Part shown: piece after piece, positions 45,785-57,375 of the stretch
Layout: the number at the start of each line of letters is the position of its first letter
How positions within the stretch are numbered: the stretch's first letter is position 1
Assembly: GCF_963676685.1 (NCBI RefSeq)
Contig: NC_092348.1
Span: forward strand, 26,759,386-26,823,385
DNA: 64,000 nt
Direction of reading: 5' to 3'
Origin: Mytilus edulis
Taxonomy: Eukaryota; Mollusca; Bivalvia; Mytilida; Mytilidae
Program-made: the position numbers and the translations under genes
Notes under the pieces: generated by a model
Seen by the model: only the letters and a program-made list of their open reading frames with translations
Told to the model about the DNA's origin: nothing
The model's database searches: none

Positions 45785-47104
45785 TTTTTTTCTACGTGAA
45801 TTTTGATAGATAGTCTATTCCGTATAATTATTATTAGTTTTATAGTGGATTTGACATTACCGCCAAAATGTTACAGAACAAAAGAAAGCATGCATATCAA
45901 AGAAACTCAAACTGGGGTGATCCGGCGTAGATCACCCCTGTTAGAACAAAGGAGATGGGATGTAAATCATGTTTTGTCTACATGCAGTCGATATTCAATG
46001 TAGGCCTTGTGTAGGTTAACTTAAGTCTACACACAACTAGGCATTTAGAACTTTGATTTTACCAAGTATATTTAAGGAAGGGACAGTTTTTTAATAAAAT
46101 TGATATTTATAACAATTATTGATAAAGTTCTTTACAGAAATATTTGTCTAAACTTGATATATTAATTTGTTAAAAAACACTAAAGGTAGCTTTATTAACC
46201 CCTAATCAAGACTTAAAGCATCATCATTGCCGAAATATAATTCATTTGAAAAGGTCTTCCCGAATCGACCGGACGTACACGGAAATATTTGCCACGGGTC
46301 TTTACTCAAACAATGATTCACTCATAAATGCATTACTAAAAAAGTGTGAGGTAAATTGTATTTTTTGTCTAGTATCTCAGATCCGTTAAAATACACTTAA
46401 AATTTTAAAAAACCATGAACATCTCCCTTTGCTAAATACTCCTTGGAGAAGAAATACCATTTGAAAGAATACAAAGAATAAAATGTAGTGATCTTTAACA
46501 TCTTAATCCTTTTTCTTTGTCTGTAAGCACGCTGCTGCAGCCTACGTTTTTTTAATGCGTAATCATACATTTTCATAAAGGAGCAACCACTTAACTTTAA
46601 AAAAAAATTCTCGCGCGAAAGTTTTTATTCATTTTTTTTTTGATGCCAGTATCAAATATCTTTTTTCAATATTTACCACTGTAATGTATGGGGAAACTCT
46701 GGATTCAGAATATTTTTTTCATCATCTCTATGACAAGAATAATTTTTTGTTATCAAATGGTGATCAGAATATTTTTCAAGAAACCCCCTCCCCCCTTTTT
46801 GGAGTCAAATGGTCGTTCCCTAACTGCTAGAAAATGTGTCCGAAAAATTTGCATTCTGTTCTACATAATAAACATATAAATGACATATACTTTACAAGTG
46901 TGAACAAATCTTACATCCCAGCTACTTTGTCCTAAAAGGGGTGATCTGAGCCGGATCACACCTACCAGATCACCCAAGTTTGAGTTTATTTGTTATGCAT
47001 GCTTTCCTTTGTTCTGTAACATTTTGGCGGGAATGTCAAATCCACTATAAAACTTATAATTAATTATACGGAAAAGAATATCTATCAAAATTAGCTTAGA
47101 AAAA

Positions 47105-47192
47105 ATCCAGTGTATATGCTGGGATTCGAACTCAAGACCCGAAGGATATCAAGCCACGAAACATACCACTACAACAGGACGACTTGATACGA
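47105..47192 (-). other. tRNA-like module in right arm
   Basis: Reverse-complement counterpart of 45,708-45,784: 'gggattcgaactcaagaccc' (B box) and 'ccactacaacagga' (A box) in complement. The B box is kept apart from single changes. Confidence 0.6.
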
Positions 47193-47850
47193 ACTAATAG
47201 TAATTTGACATACTTAAAGGAAGCAAGATCTTTTTATAAGTGGGGCGAGTTGTCAGACCTTTATTCAGTGGTTCAATGGGGTTAAACCTTTTTCGTTAAT
47301 AAGTGACTTTTCGTCTGATTGTTAAATTTGATTTTACACATTTTCAAAAGTGCGGTGAGTCGGTAAACAAGAGTGGGCCGATTTTTTTATAAAGTGGCGA
47401 TATAGTATGGGCCGATTGGCAAGTGGGACGAGTTGACATTGTTTAATATCTACTCATCGTGTTCGGGCGGTCATAAAGGGTATACATCATATAGTAATAT
47501 ATAAAGTATATTATAATGTGGCGTTCTAAACTAGATTTTATGAATTGTAAATGGTTTTTCGTCTAATCTAATACAGCTGGGATGTAAAATAGTTATCCCA
47601 TTTGGACTCGGTGTGTCAGTGTTGGATCACCCGCTGGCCTCCGGTCATCGATCGGGGTGATCTAACACTGACACACCGCGTCCTCGTGGGATAACTATTA
47701 ATTATGTACAGGTAATTAAACAAGGTTTATAGATGTGAACAAATTTAATGTGAAATTAGTGTACATTACATTAAACTAAATGTAAATATGTTTACTGTAT
47801 ATGGCGTTTGGTGTGAACACGGCCTAAGCAAAAGGAACCCAAACAAAAAC

Positions 47851-47932
47851 TAGGGGTGATCTCAGGTGCTCCGGAAAGGTAAGCAGATCCTGCTCCACCT
47901 GTGGCACCCGTCGTGTTGCTTATGTGACTGAA
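47851..47932 (-). repeat. Interspersed repeat family B copy
   Basis: Reverse orientation: 'aggggtgatctcaggtgctc' and 'agcagatcctgctccacctg'. It begins ~150 bp outside the right end of the inverted-repeat element, with which it shares the GGTGATC word. Confidence 0.65.
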
Positions 47933-48243
47933 AATGGTGCATTTTCAGATGCGGATCAATGAATTTAAAAAGGCGGAGTTAAAAATTCTCACATCGACAA
48001 AAAAGTCGATGGTTGCTCCTAAGACTACGTTTGGACTGATATTTGTAAAAGTATATGCATTTATCATATATGTAGCTCTATTAGGAATCCTAAATCCGCC
48101 ACTGATTACAAAAAGCAAATAAGAAGAAACGAAATTTGTGTTTTGTATGAAGGGATAGATCCGTATTTGTTATTAATGCATTTTGAAGTTATCGTACGAC
48201 TATCAATTTCAATTTTTTCAATAGTTTCAGTTCTTATATTTAC

Positions 48244-48951
48244 TTGACTTTTAAATATTCGGTTTTTAGCGTTCCGCAGGTAAATGCTGAACTTAAATTT
48301 CAACGATTACTAGTATATGTAATGGACTTTTTGATCGACAATATATTTGTTGAGTTTGGAGGATTTATATTTCAACAGACAGTCGGTATTCCAATATGTA
48401 CTAATTGTGCACCCCTGCTGGCCGATTTGTTTTTGTCCTTGTATGAAGCAGAATTCATTCAGAACCTTCTAAAAGACAAAAAGAAAAAGCACCTTGCGAA
48501 ATTCTTTAATTTTACTTTCCGATATATTGATGATGTTCTATCATTGAATAACCCATATTTCAGCCAATACTTACATCTCATATATCCCGGCGAACTTGAA
48601 ATTAAGGATACTACTGATACTAGAAGGACTGCTTCATACCTTGATCTTTTCCTCAATTTTGACGCCGATGGACGACTTCACACGAAAATCTATGATAAAC
48701 GGGACGATTTCAACTTCCCAATTATCAATTTCCCATTTTCACAATTGATACGTTATTCTCGTGCTTGTTCACACTATACGGACTTCATATACAGGAGTGT
48801 GCTCCTTACGCAAGAACTGCTCCAACAAAGTTATGAGGAGGACAGATTAAAATTGACACTCCGTAAATTTCATGGACACCATCACGAATTGGTGGATCCA
48901 TACGATGTGTCTTTGACCAAACTAGCTAAGGACATTTTTACCATATGGTAG
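48244..48951 (+). pseudogene. Penelope-like reverse transcriptase, C-terminal fragment
   Basis: 235 codons. 'GIPICTNCAPLLADLFL' is the RT motif usually written GIPMGTNxAPLLADL, and 'FRYIDDVLSLNN' holds the catalytic Asp pair. 'TASYLDLFL', 'TKIYDKRDDFNFPIINFPF' and 'RSVLLTQELLQQSYEEDRLK' are typical of Penelope-like elements of molluscs. The N-terminal RT region with the first catalytic Asp and any GIY-YIG endonuclease are absent, so it is a 5'-truncated dead copy. Family assignment is from motif recognition. Confidence 0.75.
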
Positions 48952-50425
48952 ATTGTGGTTTGTCATTACGTCGTCTAATCTTTAAATTACCAAACGTGAC
49001 TTATTACCGATTGTGACTGTTTTGCTGAGTGTGAATTCGCATTACTATAAGACGTGTTAGGGTACTTACCTATCCCAAATTCATGTATTTGGTTTAAATG
49101 TTTAATGTTATATTTGTAATTCTCATCGGATTTTGTCAAATGTGTTGACGTCTTTTCTATTATATTCATGTGTTATGGTAAAGAAAATTAATCACCGCCT
49201 TCATTTATTAGATTTGATTTTGTTCAACGTAATCTGTACGATGTTTTACGTTTAAAGTTAGATTCAAAACAAACCGGACATATATATAATATAGTTAATT
49301 GCTATTAATAAGTATTGCAATGTGCATTGTGTTTAAATGTAATATCAGTATTTAGTTCTATTATAATCTTAAATCAATCCTAATTCTATCTTATTTTTTA
49401 GATATAGTTTTTCAAATGTGACGTCAATTTTGTGCTTTTTCAGAAATTTCAAATGTAACGTAATATTTGTGCCTTTTCACCACTTCGTAAGTGACGTCAT
49501 TTTTATGACTTTTTGCGTTGAGGCCTGGACTAAATCGGGTGTGTCTTTTTTCTGTGTTAGTCTTTGTATTATGTATTCGGGTTTTGTTTTCTGTAATTAG
49601 TTAAGACTTCAGTTGTATTATTTATATCTTTGATATTCATTTGTAACATTTACTGTTTGCAATAGAATAAATTGTTCTAAATAATAAGGATGTTCTTATC
49701 ACAAGCAGAAAACCTTAGCCGTATTTGGCACAACCTTTTTCAACTTTTGATCCTCAGTACTGTACAACATTGTACTTTATTTGACTTTCGAACTTTTATA
49801 TCTGGGCGTCACTGGTAAGTCTTGTGTGGACGAGGCGCATTTTGACGTATTGAATTTTAAACATGATGCCTTTTGTTATCTATTATTCATGTGTTTCTTT
49901 GCATAATACGTTCTCCTATTTATTTGTATTGTAGTACTGTAATATTATGTTGTCATTTTAATGTTATATTTGACATTGCCATTAACTGCGAGGTTTGGCA
50001 TGCCACAAAACCAGGCTCAACCCACCATTTGTTCTTTAAAAATGTCCTGTACCAAGTCAGGAATATGGCCATTGTTATATGATGGTTCGTTTCTGTGTGT
50101 GTTACATTTAAACGTTGTGTTTCCGTTGTGTCGTTTGTTTTCTCTTATTATTGAGTGTGAATTCACATTATTATAAGACGTGTCACGGAACTTATCTATC
50201 CCAAATTCATGTATTTGGTTTTGATGTTATATTTGTTATTCTCGTAGGATTTGTCTAATGCTTAATGCGTTTCTGTGTGTGTTACATTTTAATGTTGTGT
50301 CGTTGTTCTCCTCTCATATTTAATGCGTTTCCCTCAGTTTTAGTTTGTTATCCCGATTTTGTTTTTTGTCCATGAATTTATGATTTTTGAACACCGGTAT
50401 ACTACTGTTGCCTTTATCTATATGT
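48952..50425 (+). repeat. Retroelement 3' region with repeated tail blocks
   Basis: Tail phrases repeat here: 'tgagtgtgaattc(g/a)cattact' at 49,018 and 50,152, 'tatcccaaattcatgtattt' at 49,071 and 50,198, and 'tgtgtgttacatttaa' at 50,096 and 50,277. They also occur at 34.5 kb. A diverged hammerhead-bearing repeat (49,690-49,865) is inserted. Confidence 0.6.
49690..49865 (+). repeat. Diverged hammerhead-bearing repeat
   Basis: 'ccttagccgtatttggcaca' and 'gggcgtcactggtaagtctt' mark the unit. The ribozyme-like boxes are decayed (CTGGTAA, GAGG), so the core is dead here. Confidence 0.6.
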
Positions 50426-50439
50426 CCTGTTTTTTTTCG

Positions 50440-51740
50440 ACACCAACATTGATGTATGGCCAAAACGGCAAACTCCATCGCGCAGAGAGCGTGGCACTCT
50501 CTTTACACTACAATTTTGACTGGACGTACTTGTACTTTGCTCAAAGTTTATTGTCGTACGATAACTTAAAAACGATCACATAAAAAATACGGAACCATCC
50601 AATGATGCAAACATATTCCGTTTCCTTTTAGTCGCTATTTACAGTCAGAGGCAGATTTAGAGGGCCATCGACGCCCAACGGAGCTAGATACGTGTATATG
50701 AGAAATGCATATTCTTTTTACAAGCATCGGTTCTAACGTTTTCTAACTAGGCCCTCGGTCACGTTTTCAAATTCAAGGATCTGCACCTAGAAAATGTACC
50801 ATTATTGAAGCCCCTCTTGGAGATATCAAAGTCAAATATAGCGTCACCTTAGTGACAATATTTATATTTTCGATTCCAAAATAGTTTAACCATCTCGATC
50901 GGTCCCTCCAACTTGATCCTATGTTTATCGTTGATATGAACTTTTTAAAATTGTTTTGAAATTACCATTTCAACTTGCCGACACCTACAAATGGATAGAT
51001 GAGCGCTTAGTGTTCAGCGGCAACTATTACATAAATATACAGGCTTCATGTTTCTGGTTTCCGTTTACTAGTATATGGTATGAATGTTAAAAATGTATTC
51101 AACTTTAAAGCTACTTATATTTGATCTTACTCTTAAATTCAGCGTGTATAGCGGATAGTATTGTCAAACAAGAAGACGTTACTAAGTTGAAAAACTTGTG
51201 TCTAATCCATTTGTCATTTTTGAACAATGAAATATTTTTAAACTAAACAGATATCAACAACCCCCACGTTCGTGAATAGCACAACGTTCATTGCGAAAAA
51301 CGTTAAAAATTGCACGTGTCCGAATCGCTTTTCGGGATCTACCTTTCAGTTCAGGCACGCTCAAAGCCGAATATTAGAAGGCCATCAGTTTATAAAGAGC
51401 CGAAATAGTTGATTCAAGGTTAAACAAAAATCAAATCAAATTTGAGATAATATACGTGTATTGAGCCATTTTATTGCTTAAAGTACAGTAGAAATATATA
51501 CATATAGTATTCGTTTCGTTTCGCTTTTATTCTGTTTCGCAGTTTACAGGTACCCCTCTATTCCCCCCTTTTCTATTTTAGTTATTCTAATCAAAACTTT
51601 AAAAAAAAAATCAAACTTTCAGAAAGCGATATAATCAAAACTGCACGTTAAGGTTAGTACTTTTAAAGTTTGATCAAATATCTTAACTATCAAATATAAA
51701 AACATAATTTTAAAATTTTAACTATTTGGTTCAAATGTTT
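50440..51740. other. Gene-free stretch
   Basis: No supported gene. 51,185-51,250 ('gtgtctaatccatttgtc' and 'tttttaaactaaaca') resembles 13,595-13,650, suggesting a shared retroelement 3' end. Confidence 0.4.
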
Positions 51741-51764
51741 GGAGTTTTGATATTTTAAAACTTT

Positions 51765-52480
51765 AATCAAAATTTCAAAATTCTAAAATTTGAAAACTTT
51801 TTAATATTTTGAATTGATAAGTGTTACACGGACCGTTTTTAATTCATTTATAGTTCTGTATATTTTTTTTATTTTACTCTTATACCACTAGCCAATGTAC
51901 ATCAATAAGAACAAAATAAAGGCAGTTTAAAAGAATTCCAAGTCCGATGATGAAATTCCACTGAGTTATTTACTGTATGAAAATGCAACCACAATCGACA
52001 CAAGGTTTGGCAAAGTTCAGACTGGGTCCTTACTGTATTTTCATGTAAGTAAAATATAATCAGAAGTTCAGACACATTTTAATTTATCTTTACCATGTTT
52101 ACCTGAAAATAAGATATTCATTACTTAAATCAAAATTTCAAAAATCTAAAATTTGAAAACATTTTGATATTTTGAATTGATAAGTGTTACACGGACCGTT
52201 TTTAATTCATTTATAGTTCTGTATATTTTTGTTTTTTTCTTTTACCACTAGCCAAGGTACATCAATAAGAAAAGTAAAACGCAATTTAAAAAGAATTCCG
52301 AGTCCGATGATGAAATTCCACTGAATTATTTACTGCAAGAAAATGCAACCACAATCGACACAAGGCTTGGCAAAGTTCAGACTGGGTCCTTACTGTATTT
52401 TCCTGTAAGTAAAATATAATCAGAAGTTCAGAAATATTTTAATTTTCTTTACCTGAAAATAAGTTATTCATTACATTTTG
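51765..52480 (+). repeat. ~360-bp tandem duplication containing an exon-like block
   Basis: Units 51,765-52,125 and 52,129-52,480 align throughout (offset ~360). Each contains a 153-nt block framed by 'accactag' and 'gtaagt' (51,892-52,044 and 52,252-52,404). The second block is open in phase 0 (ending 'VQTGSLLYFP'). The first has an in-frame TAA after 'KIKAV'. This may be the first coding exon of the YqaJ gene downstream. Caution: the first ~75 bp of the block resembles the interior of the 612-bp element (41,110-41,190). Confidence 0.6.
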
Positions 52481-52502
52481 ACATGAATGTCCTGAAAATT
52501 TG

Positions 52503-55010
52503 TTAATAAGGAACATATAGTCCATATTTCATTAATGTTATAAAAAAAAATTCTGGAATTCTTCTACTAACAATTTTTAAATTTTTGATTTGATTAATCG
52601 AACGTTTAATGTGAATTCTATAAGCTGGAATATTTAGTCTCAAATTTAATTCACCCAGATCTTTTTCTATACGAAATCCTTTGTCTGCCATTATTCAATC
52701 ATTGTCTTGAAGATAACCCTGATCCTTAAGTTACTGTAGCAATTTATAAAATCCACTTTCCTTGCAAATTTCATTTTCTGAAATAGATCCCAAAAATAAA
52801 TCGGAAACAAATATTACAGAACCTCTCGGATCTGTAACCACCAAAAATTTCAAGGTTGTTGATGACTTGTAGTCTTAATAGCACTGACTTTGTGATTTTA
52901 GTGATGAAGGTTTCTCTGTTTTTAATTCCGTACAGTCTATAATTGCAAGGCATGTTGGAAACTCTTGTTTGTATTGTTGTGGCATATTCTGTATAATAGT
53001 ATCTCTGTGAGGCTAGTATGACAAATATCCTAATTTAAGGTACATATAATGGATAACACTCTTAAATATAACACTAACACTTTGGGGTTTGGTGTTGAAT
53101 CGATATCTGTATGCTAAGTCCTTTATGTGAAGCCCATTTCTCAAACGACACAACACTAAGAATAGCTGGTCAGTCAGGAGCATTGCTTTGACTTCTTTTC
53201 TTTTTTCTTCGTAATTTACTGGATTAATTCCTTCTTCTGGAAATAAAAAGTTTACCAACAAAATGAATATTACATATGTTAATCCAGTGTAATACTCAAA
53301 AAGTTTCTTTATGTTTGAATTTGCCACTGTTTCTGCAGTAAACTTTTTATTGTTGACAACTTGTTTGTGTTTCTTCGCTGGCGATCGCTTGCTTTTAAGT
53401 TTGAAATTTTGCTCAACACAACTTGCAAATTGCATCTTTAGGTCTTTATTTTGCTTAATGAGTGTATTGTTTTCTTCTTCCAAATTCTTTATTGATAACG
53501 TATGTGCGATCAAGTCCAAGTTTGTGTAAACATAAAAAACAAATTAGAAAAATATGAAAAATTATGAATCATGAAATTCCTTTTTTTTCTGTTACAGCAC
53601 TATGTAGAGTCACAATCAGTAGATGTCAAAGCTTGTGGAAATACGACATGTCCCATTCAAGTTACAAATATTATAGATGACTTGTATAAATGTGGTAATG
53701 AGTTTATACCAATAAGTATTGAACAAGCCATGAAATTAGAAAATGTTTATACTGTTCGCCAGTTTGACTGTACAGAGTGGTTTAAACAAAGAAAGAAAAA
53801 AATAACAGCTTCACAATTTGCCAGGGTTGCTTAACGAAAGAAAACAAGTGAATGACAAATTTCTACAATCTTTGTTTGACACAAAGAAATTTCCAAGTGC
53901 AGCAACCTCATATGGACCTGCAAATGAAACTGTGACAAAGGAACAATATGCTGGAAAGTATAAGGACAACCATCTTCACGATTGTGGTTTAGTGGTCAAT
54001 CCTTGATTTAGTTTTCTTGGTGCTACACCTGATGGAAAACTGTGCTCCAATGGTACCACAGGAATTATAGAAATAAAATGCCCTTATGCTGTTAGAGACC
54101 TTAAAATTGAAGTGGCAGTTGTCACAGCTATTTTTCTTTTGCAAAAAATGGAGATATTTTAGTTTAGTTTAATTTATTGTATATACACAATCAGATATGT
54201 CAGTGGTTAAGGTATTTTCAGACAAAGAATTTCAAATGGAAATGTTCAGTAAACTATGTAAATTTTATAAAACACATGCCATGGCTCATCTTGAAAAAAT
54301 CGAAAAAGACTTACCAATTTCATCAGTTTGAGTACCTTTTATCATTTTCATTTCTAGACAGTATTATTGGATTAACATGATTAGTACATGTGACTTCTGG
54401 TACACTACCGGAGCTAGGGCTCTGCGCTATTTTGTTCTAGTTTAACATATTTTATTTTCCTGGATTTTACTCTGGCTTCATATATCTGGCCACCAGTTGC
54501 AGGAAAAGGATCTGGATTCTTTTCTGCTGGAAAACTGCCAGCAAAGTGCTGAAAAAAATCATATTTATTCTGTTTATTATGAAAATAAAAATAGATGATT
54601 GATAACTGGTTATTTATAATGTTTGATTTACAATTAAGCTTATCAAATATGTCTTGAGACTTAAGTTTTCCTTAATTTGTATTAGTTATTTTAAAAATTA
54701 CTCTATATCATTCAGATCCATACATCAGTTAATTAGCTTTTTATTTTTGATTGAAAACAGATATTAATTATGTAAATATTTGTTAACAAATATTAACAAA
54801 AATATTACATACTTTGAACAAACATATGTGTCTCTTGTTATTTTATTAACATTCAGTTGTTTCACAGGCCTCCCACATGCATTAATCCATCTTAAACAAG
54901 AATCATAATTTGTCTTTGTTTTAGGAAACGACAAGAAGGATATACTAATTATCCTCTCTGGATACCTTATATCAGAATTACATGTTCCCCATGAGCATCT
55001 TTTTACCATT
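52503..55010 (-). pseudogene. THAP-domain DDE transposase (ISL2EU/Harbinger-like), broken
   Basis: Minus-strand remnants in order: THAP domain part 1 ('CSWGTCNSD' to 'YVCSK', 55,010-54,815); THAP part 2 ('HFAGSFPAEKNPDPFPATGG', 54,551-54,411, after acceptor 'tttcag'); a coiled coil ('KNLEEENNTLIKQNKDL', from 53,500); a helix-turn-helix ('LTDQLFLVLCRLRNGLHIKD'); then the DDE_Tnp_4 catalytic domain with 'AIIDCTE', 'VSDLFLGSISENEI' and 'ADKGF'. The third catalytic position reads IHIKRSINQIK where Glu is expected (IHVERA). There are stops after 'QSQCY' and near 52,730, and the THAP exon donor seems to have lost a base. Clearly dead. Neighbour on the opposite strand: a YqaJ nuclease remnant, the known partner in ISL2EU elements. 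Confidence 0.78.
53587..54335 (+). pseudogene. YqaJ-type recombinase/nuclease remnant
   Basis: Starts after acceptor 'tctgttacag' with 'HYVESQSVDVKACGNTTCP'. 'CTEWFKQRKKKITASQFARV' is the YqaJ N-terminal signature. After a frameshift near 53,830 comes 'ATSYGPANETVTKEQY', then 'GATPDGKLCSNGTTGIIEIK' with the PD-(D/E)xK catalytic residues (D of TPDG, ExK of EIKCPY). An in-frame TGA replaces the Trp expected in 'NPWFSFLG' (54,003). Further decayed coding continues to ~54,335. YqaJ proteins are lambda-exonuclease-like; in ISL2EU transposons one accompanies the transposase. This copy lies between the THAP and DDE exons of the opposite-strand transposase remnant. Confidence 0.78.
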
Positions 55011-55189
55011 TTTCTCAAAAATAAGTTGAAATCTTCTAATTGACCAAGTGTTTATATCTATAGCTTGTCCGAGGTTATGGCTGACACACGTGTTGTTATC
55101 ATAACAATGATTCACGTGCATCTTGTAACTGATATGATTGGCTGCTTTATTTATCATCGATAAGAAATGGATTGGTGTATAGGTAACAG

Positions 55190-55340
55190 AGACTTTAAGC
55201 AAAATGATAATAATTAACATAAATTAAAAACTACTGAGTGATAGTTACTGACATGCCTGGTCTAGAACTAAATTAAACTGATCAAAAGATTATGTCTTCT
55301 TCATATTAAATCAAGCACCGTCCTTCTGTTTTTATTGGTT
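55190..55340 (+). mobile_element. 612-bp element, 3' part (diverged)
   Basis: 'ctactgagtgatagttactg', 'acatgcc' and 'gattatgtcttcttcatatt' align with 41,250-41,340. With the similarity at 51,885-51,960 it suggests that the THAP/YqaJ transposon may have inserted into a copy of the 612-bp element, or that the copies are independent. Confidence 0.5.
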
Positions 55341-56375
55341 TTTATTGTCACAGACAGTACTTGATAAAAAAAAAAGTGCTAGGTTTATGAATAAAGTTGA
55401 TCAAAAAATAGAAAAAGACAGTTCCAGCTAAGTACTATTGATCTTATCTTTTCCTCAGAATGAAATTCGCTTAGGAATATCTTACAATTTGAATTTTGAA
55501 TTTCGTTAACTAAATATAAGATAACGATGAAAAAAAATGTGAGTTTGATAAGATCAAAACCACGTACACAGCATTCGAAGATATGAAAATTATAATCTAT
55601 TGAAAACATAACAAAAAGATTAAGCATTATTTCAAAATAAATTTTAAAAAGCCAATGCAAAAACCAAACATTCGGCCATCAAGTTATCATTTCATCTTGC
55701 ATTTATTAACTTTCTGCTTTATATTGCTTATGCAAGTTGCAACCTTATCAAAGAGATCGTAAAAGGAAAACCGAAGCATTTCTTACGTCGTATTTACTAG
55801 TGATATGTGATCAATATGCTTGTGAGAAATAGAATCTGTAATTTAAAAACGTGAAAGCTGACGTATGGTTTGTTCAGAAGCACTGACGACTGTTTCATTA
55901 TGAAGTAATGATTTAGAGCTGTCCTGCTTAATCTGAAGCAGATAAATTAAGGAAAAAAAAACAATTATGGAATTTTGTCTAATTCAAATTAAAAAGAATA
56001 ATCTAATAGCGAATTTATAAACTCAACCATTGTGTTAGTTTTTAGAACAATTGTAGGCTAAGGTTGTGTATGTTGTTAAGGTTGAATACTTGAATATGTA
56101 AGGAGCTTTATGACTAAAAGAAAATATCTAAATTAGTTAAAGGTATGACATGAGGAAGTCGGAACCTTAGCTTCTGAAAGATAATTGGTTTGACATCATA
56201 TAAAGAGAAACAATAACACAAATAGAAACTCCGAGGAAAATTCAGAAGGTCAAGTCCCTGATTTAATAGCAAAATCAAAAGGTAAACACATCAAACGAAT
56301 GAATTGAGCGAATCAATGAATGTGTTTGTAGATAGATGTTTTTGTGTTCTGTTTTAAAATTGTTCCTTTTAAAAT
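55341..56375. other. No gene seen
   Basis: AT-rich; no supported gene or strong repeat. Confidence 0.4.
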
Positions 56376-56379
56376 TGTT

Positions 56380-56710
56380 ACACGATGATGACTGCAGTAC
56401 CCATATTTTGACTATTTTATTTATTATGTCTGTTCAGTTCACGCATCATTGTAAATATAACGGAATTTGATGAGACTGTCATCAAAAGGAGAGGTTTAAC
56501 GCTTTAAAACCATGTTTAATCCACCATTTTCTACATTTGAAAATGCCTGAACCAAGTCAGGAATATGACAGTTCTTGTCCATTCGTTTTTGATGTGTTTT
56601 GTCATTTGATTTTGCCATGCGATTATGAAATTTCCGATTAGATTTTCCTCTGAGTTCAGTATTTTTGTGATTTTACTTTTTTTGTAACTTTCAGGTTCCC
56701 GACTTGGTAC
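56380..56710 (+). repeat. Retroelement-tail repeat, diverged
   Basis: 'tgaaccaagtcaggaatatg' (56,548) and 'ctgagttcagtatttttgtg' match, with changes, 35,655-35,760 and 38,655-38,690. Confidence 0.5.
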
Positions 56711-57229
56711 AGGCATTTTTTTTGTAGAAGTTAAGAAAAATTGGTAATTAACCATGTCAGTTACAAAATTCATTTCAGCTACACGTATAATTACTCTTGA
56801 TATATGTTCTACATTTATACAGTAATATTGCTCAACAAACACCCGTCTCGATTTTAATAAATGATAGTAGTAGTTTAAAATGTAATGTTATAATTTATCA
56901 TTCAGTTTCTTTAATAAACATTGATTACAGATAAATAATGAGCTAGATAAATTTTAAAATCATATCATCATTTTGATCCACCCGACTCTGTCACGTTAAT
57001 CAATCATTAGGAGAAAATAATCAGATTTCGTTATTTTTGTTTTCATGCCGTTAGCAGTGTTTGCAGAACATACTGGGCACCGTCAAGAATATTTCGTTAA
57101 ACTATTTTCTGAAATGAGCATATTACAAATTTTCTGCTAGGGTAAGATAAGGACAATTTACACAATGCAAATGTACATATATTACAGTAAGTCTCCATTA
57201 AATGTAAAATGTTTATATTGAGCAAAACG

Positions 57230-57375
57230 TAAAATAACAAAAATAACAAACTCTGGGGAAATTCAAAACGGACAGTCCCTATTCCAATGACAAAATCAAA
57301 AACTTAAACACATTATATGAATGTATAACAACTGTCATATTCCTGATTTTGTACAGGCATTTGTTTATGAAGGGA
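57230..57375 (-). repeat. Retroelement-tail repeat, reverse fragment
   Basis: 'ctgtcatattcctgattttg' followed by 'tacaggcatttg' is the complement of the 'caagtcaggaatatgacagt' phrase at 56,553. Confidence 0.45.

Larger units (their letters stand above)
45191..47703. mobile_element. 2.5 kb element with ~780-bp inverted arms
   Basis: The left arm (45,191-45,970) and right arm (46,908-47,703) are diverged reverse complements. The ends match (AATAGTTATCCCAC at the left, its complement at the right), as do many interior phrases such as 'cacttgccaatcggcccata', 'ggattttttt..ctacgtgaattttgataga' and 'catgcatatcaaagaaactc'. The ~940-bp spacer shows no gene. Each arm contains a tRNA-like module. The motif GGTGATC or its complement recurs at the arm ends and near the spacer (45,925, 45,939, 46,940, 46,970, 47,625, 47,655). 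No transposase is visible. Foldback-type or long-TIR non-autonomous element. Confidence 0.8.

Noticed and set aside
48244-48951. Host telomerase or group II-type reverse transcriptase
   Set aside because: The 'CAPLLADLFL' and 'YIDDVLSLNN' motifs and the downstream repeats fit a Penelope-like element better, and the N-terminal half is missing.
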